A stretch of 33,929 nucleotides of DNA from Bacteroidales bacterium (GTDB lineage Bacteria; Bacteroidota; Bacteroidia; Bacteroidales; P3), in NCBI GenBank assembly GCA_017561155.1, contig JAFZDP010000042.1, positions 1 to 33,929 of the forward strand, read 5' to 3'. Position numbers and translations under genes: made by a program. The notes below the pieces were generated by a model. That model saw only the letters and a program-made list of their open reading frames with translations, had not been told where the DNA came from and did no database searches. Positions 13,265-25,104 of the stretch are shown here, piece after piece. Position 1 is the stretch's first letter. Every line of letters starts with the position of its first letter.

Positions 13265-15946
13265 ATGAAGAAGTTAATAATTATAATTGCAGTGCTACTA
13301 CTTTGTAAATCAGGTGTGGCACAAAACGTGTCAGTAGTGCCTACTCCTCAGAGTGTAGAGGTTAAGCAAGGACACTTTCAAGTTAAATCGAAGAATGTTT
13401 TATTCTATTTTGCCAACAACGAAGGTCGTTGTGCAGACATGGTAGAAAAAACTTTTACAAACGAAGGCTACGACTTTTCTGATTGGAAGATGGAGTGTGT
13501 GGCTACTAAAAAGAAATTGAAGAAAAAGAATTATGTAGAGTTGGTTATAGATAGCGCTTTGACATTTGAAGCCAATGCCAAACAAGGATATGTGTTGGAT
13601 ATTTGTGCCGATGTGGTTAAGATAAAAGCCCAAACAGAGCAAGGTTTGTTCTATGGTTTGCAAACATTCAAACAATTGTTGGTAGCTGCTTTGGTAAATG
13701 GAAATGCCGACGATGTAAATTTGGATTGTATGACAATAACCGACTATCCTGCATTGGAATATAGAGGTTGGATGGATGATATAAGCCGTGGTCCGGTTCC
13801 AAATATGGAATTTTTAAAGAGAGAAATCCGCACTATGGCTGCCAATAAGATGAACTTTTTTAACTTGTATACAGAACATGTATTTAAGTTGAACTCGCAC
13901 CCCGACATAGCACCTGCCGATGGGCTTACTGCTGCCGAAATAAAAGAATTGACAGACTATGCTGCTCAGTACTATGTAGAATTTATTGGCAATCAGCAAT
14001 GTTTTGCACATGCTGAGAAAACTTTGCGTATACCATACTATTGGAATATATGCGATACTCGCTACAATTTGAATCCGGGAACAGACGAAACATACTCATT
14101 TTTGGAAGAAATGTTTGCCGAAGTAGCACCTGCTTACAAATCGTCGTATTTTAATATCAATTGCGACGAAACAGAAGGCTTGGGTGCCGGCAGAGCAAAG
14201 GAACATGTTGCTGCTGTAGGTGGTGCCGACAATGCTTATTGTTTGCATGTAAATAATGTATACGATATATTGAAGAAGTACGACAAGACTGTGATGATGT
14301 GGGGCGACATTATAGCAAAGAACCCTGAGATGATAAAAAAACTACCTCGCGACATGCACTTTATAGTATGGAGTTATGTGGCTGCCGATAACTTTTACGA
14401 GCATATAGACCCTATAAAAGAATCCGGTCACCCATTTTGGATAGCTCCCGGTATGAGTATGTGGAGCACATTGTTTCCATTGGTTAATACCTATATGAAA
14501 AACATTGCAAACCTTGTTCGCGATGGACATGCTGTAGGTACTAAGGGTATGATGAACACCGCGTGGGACGACTCGGGCGAATCATTGTTCAACAGTGCAT
14601 GGCATGGTATGGCATGGGCTGCCGAAATGAGTTGGAAACCTATATCTAACAAACCGGTAGAGGTTAGCGACAAAGAACGTGAGCAACGCGAAAATGTTTT
14701 TAATGCTGCTTTTAACAAACAGTATTTCAACACCAAGTCGGACGCTACTCAACTGCTATACGAAATAGGAAATCTAAACGAAAACCCTGATATTGCCGAC
14801 TGGATGAATACAGGCACATTGTACGAACCTCTTTTGGATTTCTATCCTTCTAAGGTAGACGAGAGTGTGATAACACGTTGCAACAATGTGTTGGCAACAG
14901 TAAAACCTTTGGTGGAAAAATGCGACGAAGTGCTTGCCGGTACAGAAATGTCTAATGTCGACATATTCCTAAATGCCAGATATGCGTTGAAACGTATCGA
15001 AGCTATGGCTCGTAAAAATATGTTGCGAGTACAACTTTACAAGACCTTCCAAAACCCTATTGATGCCAATATCGAGCAATCTAAAAAACAAATAGCAGCC
15101 TTGGTAGACGATTTGAAACAATTGAAATACGACTACTTGCAATTGTGGGACTACGAATGTCGTCAGTATTCGAGAGATATAGTTACAAGTCGTTTTGATG
15201 CTTTGGCATTGGAACTATTGGAAGCAGAAAACCATGTGTTTATAAATACAGAGCTTTCGGCAGAGGGAGTACCTGTTCTTTCGTTGAAAACTTTATATAG
15301 CGACCGTCCAATATACTATACCATAGACGGAGGCAAGCCATCGAAAGTGTCAAACATATATACCGAACCATTTGCTATATCGCAGTCGTGCGAGGTTAAA
15401 GCTATTAGCTACAACAGTTATGGCGACAGCAAACAAAGTCAACGTTATATATTGTACCATAAAGGTATGGGCCATTTGAAACAAATAAACACAGAATATA
15501 GTAAGTACAATGCAACCTATTCGGCCGGTGGCGACAACGCATTGCTTGATGGTGTGGTAGGTGCCGACGATTCTTATCGCGACGGACATTGGCAAGGATA
15601 TTGGGGTGTAGATGTTGATGTGGAAATGGATTTGGGAAAACCTACTCAGATAAATATGATATCGATGAGATTTATCCAAAATACATTTGATTGGATATTG
15701 GCACCAAAAATGGTAGAGGTATACACTTCGGTAGATGGTAAAGAATATAAATTGTTGAAGCAAGAAGAACTACAACCAAACTTCCATTTGTCGGGCAATG
15801 TTGTGAATCCGGTATCGGTAAGAGATTTGAATACTAAGACACGTTATTTGCGTGTAGTAGCAAAAAATCCGGGACTTTTACCACAATGGCATCCTGCTAA
15901 AGGAAATCAATCATATTTGTTCGTCGATGAAATAGTGGTTGAATAA
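13265..15946 (+). CDS. Secreted GH20 beta-N-acetylhexosaminidase with C-terminal discoidin-type domain
   Basis: The 893-residue protein is predicted to remove terminal N-acetylhexosamine from glycans outside the inner membrane. It starts with a signal peptide (MKKLIIIIAVLLL, cleavage after GVAQ); no lipobox is seen. A GH20 N-terminal domain is followed by the catalytic barrel: YRGWMDDISRGPVP, then the Asp-Glu catalytic pair D301-E302 in NINCDETEG. A chitobiase-type C-terminal segment (YYTIDGGKPSKVSNIYTEPF) and an F5/8 type C-like domain (about residues 740-893) complete it. The preceding TTG at 13262 is less likely as start than ATG 13265. It is a single-gene unit with its own promoter and a strong terminator. 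No SusC/SusD pair is nearby. Confidence 0.88.
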   Translation: MKKLIIIIAVLLLCKSGVAQNVSVVPTPQSVEVKQGHFQVKSKNVLFYFANNEGRCADMVEKTFTNEGYDFSDWKMECVATKKKLKKKNYVELVIDSALTFEANAKQGYVLDICADVVKIKAQTEQGLFYGLQTFKQLLVAALVNGNADDVNLDCMTITDYPALEYRGWMDDISRGPVPNMEFLKREIRTMAANKMNFFNLYTEHVFKLNSHPDIAPADGLTAAEIKELTDYAAQYYVEFIGNQQCFAHAEKTLRIPYYWNICDTRYNLNPGTDETYSFLEEMFAEVAPAYKSSYFNINCDETEGLGAGRAKEHVAAVGGADNAYCLHVNNVYDILKKYDKTVMMWGDIIAKNPEMIKKLPRDMHFIVWSYVAADNFYEHIDPIKESGHPFWIAPGMSMWSTLFPLVNTYMKNIANLVRDGHAVGTKGMMNTAWDDSGESLFNSAWHGMAWAAEMSWKPISNKPVEVSDKEREQRENVFNAAFNKQYFNTKSDATQLLYEIGNLNENPDIADWMNTGTLYEPLLDFYPSKVDESVITRCNNVLATVKPLVEKCDEVLAGTEMSNVDIFLNARYALKRIEAMARKNMLRVQLYKTFQNPIDANIEQSKKQIAALVDDLKQLKYDYLQLWDYECRQYSRDIVTSRFDALALELLEAENHVFINTELSAEGVPVLSLKTLYSDRPIYYTIDGGKPSKVSNIYTEPFAISQSCEVKAISYNSYGDSKQSQRYILYHKGMGHLKQINTEYSKYNATYSAGGDNALLDGVVGADDSYRDGHWQGYWGVDVDVEMDLGKPTQINMISMRFIQNTFDWILAPKMVEVYTSVDGKEYKLLKQEELQPNFHLSGNVVNPVSVRDLNTKTRYLRVVAKNPGLLPQWHPAKGNQSYLFVDEIVVE

Positions 15947-15977
15947 TATGGTTGAAGCAGAGACTTCTAAAATACTA

Positions 15978-16026
15978 AAACACCATCTTCTTTGCCGGTA
16001 GGAAAGAAGATGGTGTTTCTTTTTTG
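15978..16026. terminator. Terminator between the GH20 gene and dapF (likely bidirectional)
   Basis: AAACACCATCTTCTTT (15978-15993) pairs perfectly over 16 bp with AAAGAAGATGGTGTTT (16003-16018), with a 9-base loop. CTTTTTTG follows on the plus strand and a T-rich stretch on the minus strand. It lies between convergent genes. Confidence 0.9.
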
Positions 16027-16084
16027 TAAAAACAAATTGCTGAATAGTGCAAAAGGTAGGGTAGAAGTTAGAGGGTAAAGATTC

Positions 16085-16903
16085 CTAATCGTTTAGTAAA
16101 AAATCCCCTTCAAACACCATTGTTACCGGTCCTTGTAGATATATGTTTTCATAGCAGCTATCAGCTGTTTTGTCAAAATAAACAGCAAATTGTCCACCTT
16201 TTGTTTCTACGTTTATTTTCTTATTTATAGTAGTTGTATTGTTTGTCAAACTATCAAACACCAAAGCCGAAGCCGTTACACCGGTTCCGCAGCTTAGGGT
16301 CTCGTTTTCGACACCGCGTTCGTATGTAAGTACAAATATTTCTTCATTGTTTTTGGCTTTAACAAAGTCGACATTGGTGCCACCTATAGAGGAAAAGGTA
16401 TTGTTGTGTCGCAATGTTTTACCATTCTTTACTACGTCGTAGTTATTGCTGTCGTATTCGCCTACTTCAACATAATGAGGGCTGCCTGTATCTACAAACC
16501 AACCATCTAAGCATGGCTTTATGTTTGATGTTATCTCCATGCGTAGCTTTACTATACCTTTACAGCCATTCCACTCTAATATTTCAGCGGTATGCAAGCC
16601 ATCGTAGGCCATAAATTTTGTGGAGGATTCTATAATGCCCAAGTGCTTGGCAAATGCTACAATACATCTGCCACCATTGCCACACATAGAGGCTTTTTTA
16701 CCATCAGAGTTGTAGTAAACCATCTCAAAATCGGTGCTCTCAGATTTTCGTAACAGCATTAAACCATCGGCTCCAACGCCTAGATGTCTATCGCATATTT
16801 GTGCTACGTCGTGGTCGCTAATATTGGCAGAGCCTTGTCGGTCGTCTATAAGTACAAAGTCGTTTCCTGCTCCGTGATATTTGTAAAAGTGTATTCTTCT
16901 CAT
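16085..16903 (-). CDS. dapF: Diaminopimelate epimerase
   Basis: DapF interconverts LL- and meso-diaminopimelate in the cytoplasm for lysine and peptidoglycan synthesis. The 272-residue protein shows both catalytic cysteines: C74 in MCGNGGRC and C205 in ETLSCGTGVT. GAGNDFV at 11-17, GADGLMLL at 44-51 and the substrate-binding DTGSPHYVE also fit. Its ATG overlaps the antiporter stop by one base (TAATG), so translation is probably coupled and the gene lies at the end of the dnaX operon. The stop is TAG at a normal family end point, showing that this organism uses TAG as a stop. Partner dap genes are not in the window. Confidence 0.96.
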   Translation of the reverse strand: MRRIHFYKYHGAGNDFVLIDDRQGSANISDHDVAQICDRHLGVGADGLMLLRKSESTDFEMVYYNSDGKKASMCGNGGRCIVAFAKHLGIIESSTKFMAYDGLHTAEILEWNGCKGIVKLRMEITSNIKPCLDGWFVDTGSPHYVEVGEYDSNNYDVVKNGKTLRHNNTFSSIGGTNVDFVKAKNNEEIFVLTYERGVENETLSCGTGVTASALVFDSLTNNTTTINKKINVETKGGQFAVYFDKTADSCYENIYLQGPVTMVFEGDFLLND

Positions 16904-18255
16904 TATTGTTTTGTTGTGTTACTATCATTATTTGCTACAGCAGTACTTTTTTCTGTTTGTATGTTGTCTTTAGCTATATCAAATATGTCAGTTTCTGTAC
17001 GTTCCATTGTAGGTTCTTCAACATTAGTATCGTTTTCGTTTTTGCCCCAAAAGTATTTGTAAAAACGTTTTACTCCCTTTCTGTTGTTTAGCAAAATAAG
17101 CAACGAAGTAACTAAAATAGATATGAAAACAACACTATATGTTATGTATTTTATGGCTTCGCCACCGGGTAAACCTGCTTGTTCGGGTAGCGATGCCAAT
17201 ACAGCGGCTGCAAGTCCTTTGGGTATCATCATTGAGATAATAGTCTTGTCAAACGCTGATGAGCGATTTGTGGCAGAAAACCTGGTTAGTAGTAATCTCA
17301 TAACGAATAGCACCACTGTTGTCAAACCACCATACAGCAATGCTGTCATATCGCTAAACGGAATGGATATACCGATATAAACGAAGAAGAAGGTTTTAAG
17401 GATAAATACAATTTCGCTGAAGAAGCTTTTTTCGTGAGCTTCCAGTTTCATCATGTTGTTTTGTTGGAATTTCTTTAGGAAAGAGAATTCAAAATATTCG
17501 GTGTTGCCCATTACTATACCAAACGCTAAAGCCGCTATAGCTCCGCTATATCCCATGGCTTCGGACAATCCGTAAAGAACAAAAACAAACGCAGGAGTAA
17601 GGAACATAGAGTTTTGGATTTTGCGTATACGTTCCAATATGCTACTCCATGCTATACCACCGGCTACTCCAATCATCATAGCTAATATAAATGATGCTAA
17701 TACTTTGCCTATTATACCTCCTACATCAACACTGGAATATTTGTACGATTCGATAAACGCCAATGCAAAAACGATACATAGCACATCCGTTATAGCCGAT
17801 TCTAGAACAAGAACAGTTCTGTTTTCTTCGCTCATAGGTAGTTGCTTTACCAGAGGAATTACTACAGCCGAAGACGTTCCACCTAATATTGCTCCAAGAA
17901 GTAGAGAGGCTTTTATTTCTAATCCAAACACAGTGTAGCCCAAAATTCCCACTAATCCTACGCTGAGAAAGAAACTTGGAATGGCTACCCTAACAAGATT
18001 CTTCCACGAGTCGCGCAGATTCTGAATACTAGTGTCGGTACCACTCTCGAACAATATGAATACAAGAGTAAGTGATGCGAATACAGAGCCTACCTTGCCA
18101 AAGTCGGAGGCTGAAACAAAACCGAACAACGGACCAATCACTATACCTATGAGCATCAAAAGCAAAACATCGGGGATTTTCTTTCTACTGAATATAGCAG
18201 AAAACACATGTGCTGAGAATATCAAGATGCCTAAGAATATAAATGTTTGTCCCAT
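16903..18255 (-). CDS. Cation:proton antiporter (CPA family)
   Basis: The 450-residue protein is strongly hydrophobic with about twelve predicted membrane helices, starting MGQTFIFLGILIFSAHVFSA. It resembles CPA-type Na+ or K+/H+ antiporters: a conserved acidic stretch ESAITDVL around residue 150, GGTSSAVVIPL before it, and MIPKGLAAAVLASLPEQAG in a late helix. It would exchange cytoplasmic cations for protons across the inner membrane; the ion cannot be told from sequence. The last 55 residues are a hydrophilic, Thr- and Asn-rich cytoplasmic tail without a recognised RCK domain. It starts 22 bp after dnaX and overlaps dapF by one base. Confidence 0.85.
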   Translation of the reverse strand: MGQTFIFLGILIFSAHVFSAIFSRKKIPDVLLLMLIGIVIGPLFGFVSASDFGKVGSVFASLTLVFILFESGTDTSIQNLRDSWKNLVRVAIPSFFLSVGLVGILGYTVFGLEIKASLLLGAILGGTSSAVVIPLVKQLPMSEENRTVLVLESAITDVLCIVFALAFIESYKYSSVDVGGIIGKVLASFILAMMIGVAGGIAWSSILERIRKIQNSMFLTPAFVFVLYGLSEAMGYSGAIAALAFGIVMGNTEYFEFSFLKKFQQNNMMKLEAHEKSFFSEIVFILKTFFFVYIGISIPFSDMTALLYGGLTTVVLFVMRLLLTRFSATNRSSAFDKTIISMMIPKGLAAAVLASLPEQAGLPGGEAIKYITYSVVFISILVTSLLILLNNRKGVKRFYKYFWGKNENDTNVEEPTMERTETDIFDIAKDNIQTEKSTAVANNDSNTTKQ

Positions 18256-18277
18256 ATGTCCTAATATTTATTGGTTG

Positions 18278-20014
18278 TTATATTTCAATTTCTTTGAATA
18301 CTTTTCTGTAGTTTAGTATTTGAGGATTTTTCGTCCTCATATAGTCAAATTTATCGTTTGCGCTATAAAGTTTTTTTCGTGTTTCTTGTTGTATTACACT
18401 CGTAGAGAAATTCAACAATTTTACGCCTGTTTTCTCTCTCAAATATGTCAATAATTCCATTTTAGAGCTTCTAATTATGGATTCGGAATAAGAGTTTTCA
18501 AATTCGATATTGAAAAAATTAGAACTCCTGACTGTTATGTCCGAATGTATCATTGCAAACTTGAGGTTCTCGTTTTTAGTAGTAGTTGAATATTCTTCCC
18601 AAAACTCGTCGATAATTTCTTTGGTTATTCCGGCTTCTTCTACTTCGTCTTCTGTTTTAGCGTCTTGCACGTTTGCATTATCAACATTTATCGATATTGT
18701 CGAAGTTTTGACCGGTACTTTTATTTGTACTAAAGTTTTGGCAGAATTTTCTTGTGTAGTAGTATCAGTAGATTGTACAACAGAAGTCGTTGGTTGTTGA
18801 GTTTCCGACGATATTGCTTTTGTTGTATCTTCTGCCGATGTACTAGGTACAGCCTTTACTGGTTGAGGTGCCGAAACGGGCTGTGTGGCATTTGGCACCG
18901 ACTTAAAATTTTGCAAGTCTCCTCTCATTACCGAGGCCAACTTGGTAAGCGCAACTTCTATAAACAGACGTTTGTTGTTGGCTTCTCTGTAGCGATATTC
19001 ATAATCGCTAGAAATTTCTAAGTATTTTATTAGTAATGGTAACTTGCAGTTAGCCGCTTGTTCAAGGTACTTTTGTTTTATATTGTCGGTAACATCTAAT
19101 AGAGTATGAGTTATAGGGTCTAAACATACCAAAAGATTGCGTAAGTGTTCAGATAATCCTGTTATAAAATGTTGTCCGTCGAAACCTTTGCCTAGTACTT
19201 GTTGGTATAATAAAAGGGAGTTAGATATGTCGCCGGAACGGAAATAATCTATTAGTTTGAAATAATATTCGTAGTCTAGTACGTTAAGGTTGTCTATACA
19301 GTTGGCATATGTAAGATTGCCACCTGTAAAGTTTACTAATTGGTCGAACATAGAGAGAGCATCTCGTAGTCCTCCTTCTGCTTTTTGTGCTACAATATGA
19401 AGGGCTTCTGGTTCGTAAGAAATATTTTCAGTAGTAGCTACATACTCTAAATGTTTAGAGATGTCTTCGGTGCGTATTCGTTTGAAGTCGAATATTTGGC
19501 ATCGAGACAATATGGTAGGTATAATTTTGTGCTTCTCTGTTGTTGCTAATATAAATTTGGCGTATGCCGGCGGTTCTTCTAGAGTCTTAAGGAAAGCATT
19601 GAAAGCACTAAGAGTTAGCATGTGAACCTCGTCGATGATATACACTTTGTATCGTCCGGATTGTGGTGGTATACGCACTTGTTCTACTAAGCGTCTTATG
19701 TCGTCAACGGAGTTGTTTGAAGCAGCGTCAAGTTCGAAAATATTCATCGATGCAGATTCGTTGAACGAACGACACGATTCACATTCGTTGCAAGCCTCTG
19801 TAGTTTCAGAAAGGTGTTCGCAATTGATGGCTTTGGCTAGGATACGAGCACATGTTGTTTTACCTACACCTCGTGGTCCACAAAACAAGAATGCTTGAGC
19901 CAACTGTCCTTTCTTGATAGCGTTTTTTAATGTATTGGTAATATGCTCTTGACCTACTACTGATTCAAAAGTGGCAGGACGATATTTTCGTGCCGATACT
20001 ATGTAGCTTTCCAT
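18278..20014 (-). CDS. dnaX: DNA polymerase III subunit gamma/tau
   Basis: DnaX is the clamp-loader ATPase of the replisome. The 578-residue protein has GPRGVGKTT (Walker A) at 46-54, a zinc-binding cluster C65, C75, C78, C81, the DEVH Walker B at 128-131, and an SRCQ sensor motif. After about residue 365 there is a Thr/Gln/Pro-rich linker and then a C-terminal domain of the tau type. The full-length tau form is therefore encoded; I did not establish a frameshift site for a shorter gamma form. It is followed after 22 bp by the antiporter. Upstream is a 114-bp gap containing a hairpin that separates it from asnS. No consensus -7 box stands out; AAACTTTG just upstream is only an approximate match. 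Confidence 0.96.
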   Translation of the reverse strand: MESYIVSARKYRPATFESVVGQEHITNTLKNAIKKGQLAQAFLFCGPRGVGKTTCARILAKAINCEHLSETTEACNECESCRSFNESASMNIFELDAASNNSVDDIRRLVEQVRIPPQSGRYKVYIIDEVHMLTLSAFNAFLKTLEEPPAYAKFILATTEKHKIIPTILSRCQIFDFKRIRTEDISKHLEYVATTENISYEPEALHIVAQKAEGGLRDALSMFDQLVNFTGGNLTYANCIDNLNVLDYEYYFKLIDYFRSGDISNSLLLYQQVLGKGFDGQHFITGLSEHLRNLLVCLDPITHTLLDVTDNIKQKYLEQAANCKLPLLIKYLEISSDYEYRYREANNKRLFIEVALTKLASVMRGDLQNFKSVPNATQPVSAPQPVKAVPSTSAEDTTKAISSETQQPTTSVVQSTDTTTQENSAKTLVQIKVPVKTSTISINVDNANVQDAKTEDEVEEAGITKEIIDEFWEEYSTTTKNENLKFAMIHSDITVRSSNFFNIEFENSYSESIIRSSKMELLTYLREKTGVKLLNFSTSVIQQETRKKLYSANDKFDYMRTKNPQILNYRKVFKEIEI

Positions 20015-20061
20015 TTCGATTACAAAGTTTTATGTTTTGTTAGTTATATAGTTATATATAA

Positions 20062-20111
20062 ATCGGAGACTCCTCTTTCCTTTTTGGTAGAGGAGAAGAG
20101 GAATCTCTGAT
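20062..20111 (-). terminator. Hairpin between asnS and dnaX
   Basis: ATCGGAGA (20062-20069) pairs with TCTCTGAT (20104-20111) with one G-T-type mismatch, and CCTCTT (20072-20077) with AAGAGG (20096-20101). On the minus strand the stem is followed by TTTATATAT. This fits a terminator or attenuator after asnS, though the T run is weak. Confidence 0.5.
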
Positions 20112-20128
20112 AGTTTATGTGTTTGATA

Positions 20129-21529
20129 TTAAAATTCGGCGTTGCCCGGAGTACGAGGGAATGGTATCACGTCGCGAATGTTTGCCATACCGGTAATGAA
20201 TAGCAATAGACGTTCGAAACCTAAACCAAAACCACTATGAGGTGCTGAACCCCAACGACGTGTATCCAAGTACCACCACATATCTTTTTGTGGTATTCCA
20301 AGTTCTTCTATACGATTCAATAGTTTTTCGTAACTTTCTTCGCGTTGTGAACCACCAATAATTTCTCCAATTTTTGGGAACAATACGTCCATAGCTCTTA
20401 CTGTTTTGCCATCGTCGTTTTGTTTCATATAGAATGCTTTGATATCCTTTGGATAGTCTGTTAATATCACAGGACATTTGAAGTGCTCTTCTACAAGATA
20501 GCGTTCGTGTTCAGATTGTAGATCTACACCCCATGCTACAGGGAATTCGAATTTCTTTTTAGCTTGTAGCAATATGTCTATAGCTTCGGTGTATTTTAAA
20601 CGCACAAACGAGTTGTTCAACACAAAATCCAAGCGTGTCAACAATTCTTTATCCCACATATTGTTTAAGAATTGTAAATCGTCCATGCAGTTGTCTAAAG
20701 CGTAGCGAATAAGGTATTTCAAGAAATCTTCGGCAAGATTCATGTTGTCTTCCAAATCGTTGAATGCTACTTCTGGTTCTATCATCCAAAATTCAGCCAA
20801 GTGGCGTGGAGTGTTAGAGTTTTCTGCACGGAAAGTAGGACCAAAGGTGTATATTTTACCTAACGACAATGCTCCTAATTCTCCTTCTAATTGTCCCGAC
20901 ACTGTAAGGCTTGTTTGTTTTCCGAAAAAGTCTTTTTGGTAGTCTATATTACCATCTTCTGTTTTAGGAAGGTTGTTTAGATCCATTGTTGTTACTTGGA
21001 ACATTTCACCGGCACCTTCACAGTCCGAAGCTGTAATAAGTGGAGTGTGAAGATAGAAGAAACCATTATCGTTAAAGTATTTGTGAATGGCAAATGCCAT
21101 AGCATGTCTTAGTCTGAAAATAGCTCCAAATGTATTGGTACGAGGACGCAAATAAGCTATCTCTCTCAAAAACTCCAACGAGTGTCCTTTCTTTTGCAAA
21201 GGATAATCTTCCGGTGATGCTTCACCATAAAGAACTATATTTTCGGCTTGTATTTCTACGCTTTGTCCTTGTCCCATCGATTGAACCAACTTACCGTCGA
21301 CAGATATACATGCCCCTGTAGTAATCTTTTTCAACAAATCTTCGTCAAAGTTGGCTATATCTACAACCACTTGTATGTTGTGAACAATACTTCCATCGTT
21401 TATAGCTATAAAAGCTACATTCTTATTTCCTCTTTTTGTTCTAACCCAACCTTTTATATTCACTGTGGTATTTATAATCTCATCAATGTTTGATTTAAGC
21501 AAATATGCTATTTCCAATCTTTTACTCAT
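20129..21529 (-). CDS. asnS: Asparagine--tRNA ligase
   Basis: AsnS attaches asparagine to tRNA-Asn in the cytoplasm. The 466-residue length fits bacterial AsnS. An N-terminal OB-fold anticodon-binding domain ([20 protein letters not shown]) is followed by the class II catalytic core: [20 protein letters not shown] (motif 2) and [15 protein letters not shown] (motif 3). The ending [14 protein letters not shown] is typical of AsnS rather than AspS. It starts 20 bp after the guanylyltransferase gene and likely shares its promoter. Confidence 0.96.
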   Translation of the reverse strand: MSKRLEIAYLLKSNIDEIINTTVNIKGWVRTKRGNKNVAFIAINDGSIVHNIQVVVDIANFDEDLLKKITTGACISVDGKLVQSMGQGQSVEIQAENIVLYGEASPEDYPLQKKGHSLEFLREIAYLRPRTNTFGAIFRLRHAMAFAIHKYFNDNGFFYLHTPLITASDCEGAGEMFQVTTMDLNNLPKTEDGNIDYQKDFFGKQTSLTVSGQLEGELGALSLGKIYTFGPTFRAENSNTPRHLAEFWMIEPEVAFNDLEDNMNLAEDFLKYLIRYALDNCMDDLQFLNNMWDKELLTRLDFVLNNSFVRLKYTEAIDILLQAKKKFEFPVAWGVDLQSEHERYLVEEHFKCPVILTDYPKDIKAFYMKQNDDGKTVRAMDVLFPKIGEIIGGSQREESYEKLLNRIEELGIPQKDMWWYLDTRRWGSAPHSGFGLGFERLLLFITGMANIRDVIPFPRTPGNAEF

Positions 21530-21549
21530 ATTGTTTATTTTTATATTTA

Positions 21550-22620
21550 TTATTTCTTATGTTTCATTTCCATGTCGCTCGAGAACTTAAAAATTCTATG
21601 CTCTGCGTTTCTGGTGCACACCATTAGTGTTTCGTTAGTGTCTACTATAATATAGTTTTCTAGTCCTTGCAATATTACTCGTTTGTTGTTAGGTGTAAGT
21701 ATTATCGAGTCTTTTACATCGTAGGTCAGTACATTGTCGCCGGATATTGAATTGCCATCGTTGTTTTTGTTTCGTGTTTCATATAGCGAGGCCCATGTTT
21801 CTACGTCCGACCATCTGAAGTCAGATATCATCACATGTACGTTTGATGCTTTTTCTACCACACCATAGTCGATAGATATCGATTGGCACATCGAATATAT
21901 GTTTTCTATGATAGAATAAGGTGTTTTGGCATTCACATGTCTGAACGAGTCGTGCAAATCGGGTAGATATGTATAGAATGCTTTTTCTATTGTTTTTATA
22001 TTCCAGATAAATATACCCGAATTCCACAAGAATTCCCCACTTCTTACAAACTGTTGTGCCATATCGTATGGCGGTTTTTCGGTGAATGTTATCACTTGAT
22101 GTAGTTTGTTGTTGTTGGGTAGCGAGAGTTCTTCGTCAAATTGTATGTAGCCGTATTTTGTGTTTGGACTTGTAGGTGCTATTCCTAGTGTTATTATCCA
22201 GTCGTGTTGTTCTGATATTTGCAAACTGTCTTCTATCAGAGCAGTAAACTTATCTAGGTCGAATATAGCATGGTCCGATGGGCTTACTATAACATTTGCT
22301 TGTGGATTTATTTCTTTTATAAGTACGCTGGCATATGCTATGCAAGGGGCAGTGTTTCTTCGTGCCGGCTCGCAAATAATCTGGTAGTCTTGTAGATATG
22401 GTATTTGTGATTTTACTAAATCGCGATAGGGTAAACCAGTAACTACAAATATATTTTCGCGTGGGCAAATACTTTCAAACCTTTTTACTGTAGTTTGGAG
22501 CATAGTTTCTCCGGTGCCCAATATATCTAGAAATTGCTTTGGGCAAGATGGAGTACTCAAGGGCCAAAAGCGACCGCCCAATCCTCCGGCCATTATGATA
22601 CAATAGTTATTTACATTCAT
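21550..22620 (-). CDS. manC: Mannose-1-phosphate guanylyltransferase
   Basis: The enzyme makes GDP-mannose from mannose-1-phosphate and GTP in the cytoplasm, for glycan and glycoconjugate synthesis. The 356-residue protein has the nucleotidyltransferase signature [20 protein letters not shown] at residues 10-29, [15 protein letters not shown], the metal-binding SPSDHAI, and FTEKPP. It lacks the C-terminal isomerase domain of bifunctional enzymes. A good promoter lies 46 bp upstream, and asnS follows after 20 bp. The symbol manC is by family; manC and cpsB are used interchangeably. Confidence 0.9.
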   Translation of the reverse strand: MNVNNYCIIMAGGLGGRFWPLSTPSCPKQFLDILGTGETMLQTTVKRFESICPRENIFVVTGLPYRDLVKSQIPYLQDYQIICEPARRNTAPCIAYASVLIKEINPQANVIVSPSDHAIFDLDKFTALIEDSLQISEQHDWIITLGIAPTSPNTKYGYIQFDEELSLPNNNKLHQVITFTEKPPYDMAQQFVRSGEFLWNSGIFIWNIKTIEKAFYTYLPDLHDSFRHVNAKTPYSIIENIYSMCQSISIDYGVVEKASNVHVMISDFRWSDVETWASLYETRNKNNDGNSISGDNVLTYDVKDSIILTPNNKRVILQGLENYIIVDTNETLMVCTRNAEHRIFKFSSDMEMKHKK

Positions 22621-22665
22621 TGTTTTAGTAGATTTTCATCGTAAGTGTGCGAAAAAACTATTTTG

Positions 22666-22697
22666 CAAAGATACATCATTTTTCTGTTAAAAACAAA
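22666..22697 (-). promoter_or_regulatory. Promoter of the manC-asnS transcript
   Basis: On the minus strand TTTG (22694-22697), a 20-bp spacer and TATCTTTG (22666-22673), followed by CA, match the Bacteroidetes consensus. Confidence 0.75.
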
Positions 22698-22756
22698 CAT
22701 TATTGATTATTTAGTTTATTTTGTTATTTATCAATGTATTAAATATAAAGATTTCT

Positions 22757-22798
22757 CGCTAAAAATATAAAGAGGATATCTCGTTAAAGATATCCTCT
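22757..22798 (-). terminator. Terminator of groES-groEL
   Basis: AGAGGATATC (22771-22780) pairs perfectly with GATATCCTCT (22789-22798) around an 8-base loop. On the minus strand TTATATTTTTAG follows. It lies 37 bp after the groEL stop. Confidence 0.75.
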
Positions 22799-22834
22799 CT
22801 TGATTTTTTATTATTTGAAAAGAAAAATATTCTA

Positions 22835-24499
<1,665 letters not shown>

Positions 24500-24514
24500 T
24501 TATAATATGTATAA

Positions 24515-24793
24515 TTAAACAATTGCGTAAATATCGCTTTCGCGCATTATCAAATAGTTTGTACCGTCTATTGCTATTTCTGTTCCGCTATATTTTCCGT
24601 ACAAAACTTCATCGCCAACTTTTACAGTCATAGCTTGGTCCTTGGTTCCGTTGCCTACTGCAACAACTGTTCCACGTTGTGGTTTTTCTTTTGCAGTGTC
24701 TGGGATTATGATTCCGCTTACAGTTTTTGTTTCAGCTTCGGCAGGTTGTACAACAACTCTATCTGCCAATGGTTTAATGTTTAATGTTGCCAT
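24515..24793 (-). CDS. groES: 10 kDa co-chaperonin GroES
   Basis: GroES caps the GroEL ring. The 92-residue protein starts [16 protein letters not shown] and contains the mobile-loop region [19 protein letters not shown] and the roof segment VAVGNG, typical for the family. It is the first gene of the groESL pair. No consensus TAnnTTTG box was found in the 150 bp upstream, so its promoter may depart from the housekeeping type. Confidence 0.98.
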   Translation of the reverse strand: MATLNIKPLADRVVVQPAEAETKTVSGIIIPDTAKEKPQRGTVVAVGNGTKDQAMTVKVGDEVLYGKYSGTEIAIDGTNYLIMRESDIYAIV

Positions 24794-24843
24794 ATCTGTT
24801 TTATTTTTTATTATTTTATATTACTATTCGTTTTTTATTCGGC

Positions 24844-24866
24844 GCACTTTCTTATTACCTAAGTGC
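24844..24866. promoter_or_regulatory. Weak inverted repeat upstream of groES
   Basis: GCACTT (24844-24849) and AAGTGC (24861-24866) form an inverted repeat with an 11-bp spacer, about 50 bp before the groES start. It recalls the GCACTC-N9-GAGTGC core of the HrcA-binding CIRCE element, but both the bases and the spacing differ. It may be chance. Confidence 0.2.
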
Positions 24867-25104
24867 ATTTTATATAATGCAATTTACGTTCCTTTATTGT
24901 GATGACATATTAAATATGACAAATTTTCAGATAGAAATGACATGTAGAATGTCTATATTTATGCAAAGTGACATTTTGTCTGTGTTTTGTTTTTGTTACC
25001 TAACGTATCACTTCTCTGTTTGTTTTTCAATTAAGAAGTTGCCTTTATATTGTGGAAATATCTAGAATGTCATTTAAATGTGTGTTTAGGCCGATTTTTT
25101 TTGA

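Noticed and set aside
11093-16087. Genome-wide reading of TAG as glutamine
   Set aside because: dapF and the FtsX-type permease end at TAG exactly at their family end points, so TAG works as a stop in this organism. Only suppression or foreign origin of the decayed genes remains open.
24844-24866. CIRCE element (HrcA site)
   Set aside because: Only six bases per arm, mismatched core and wrong spacer length; kept only as a weak inverted repeat.
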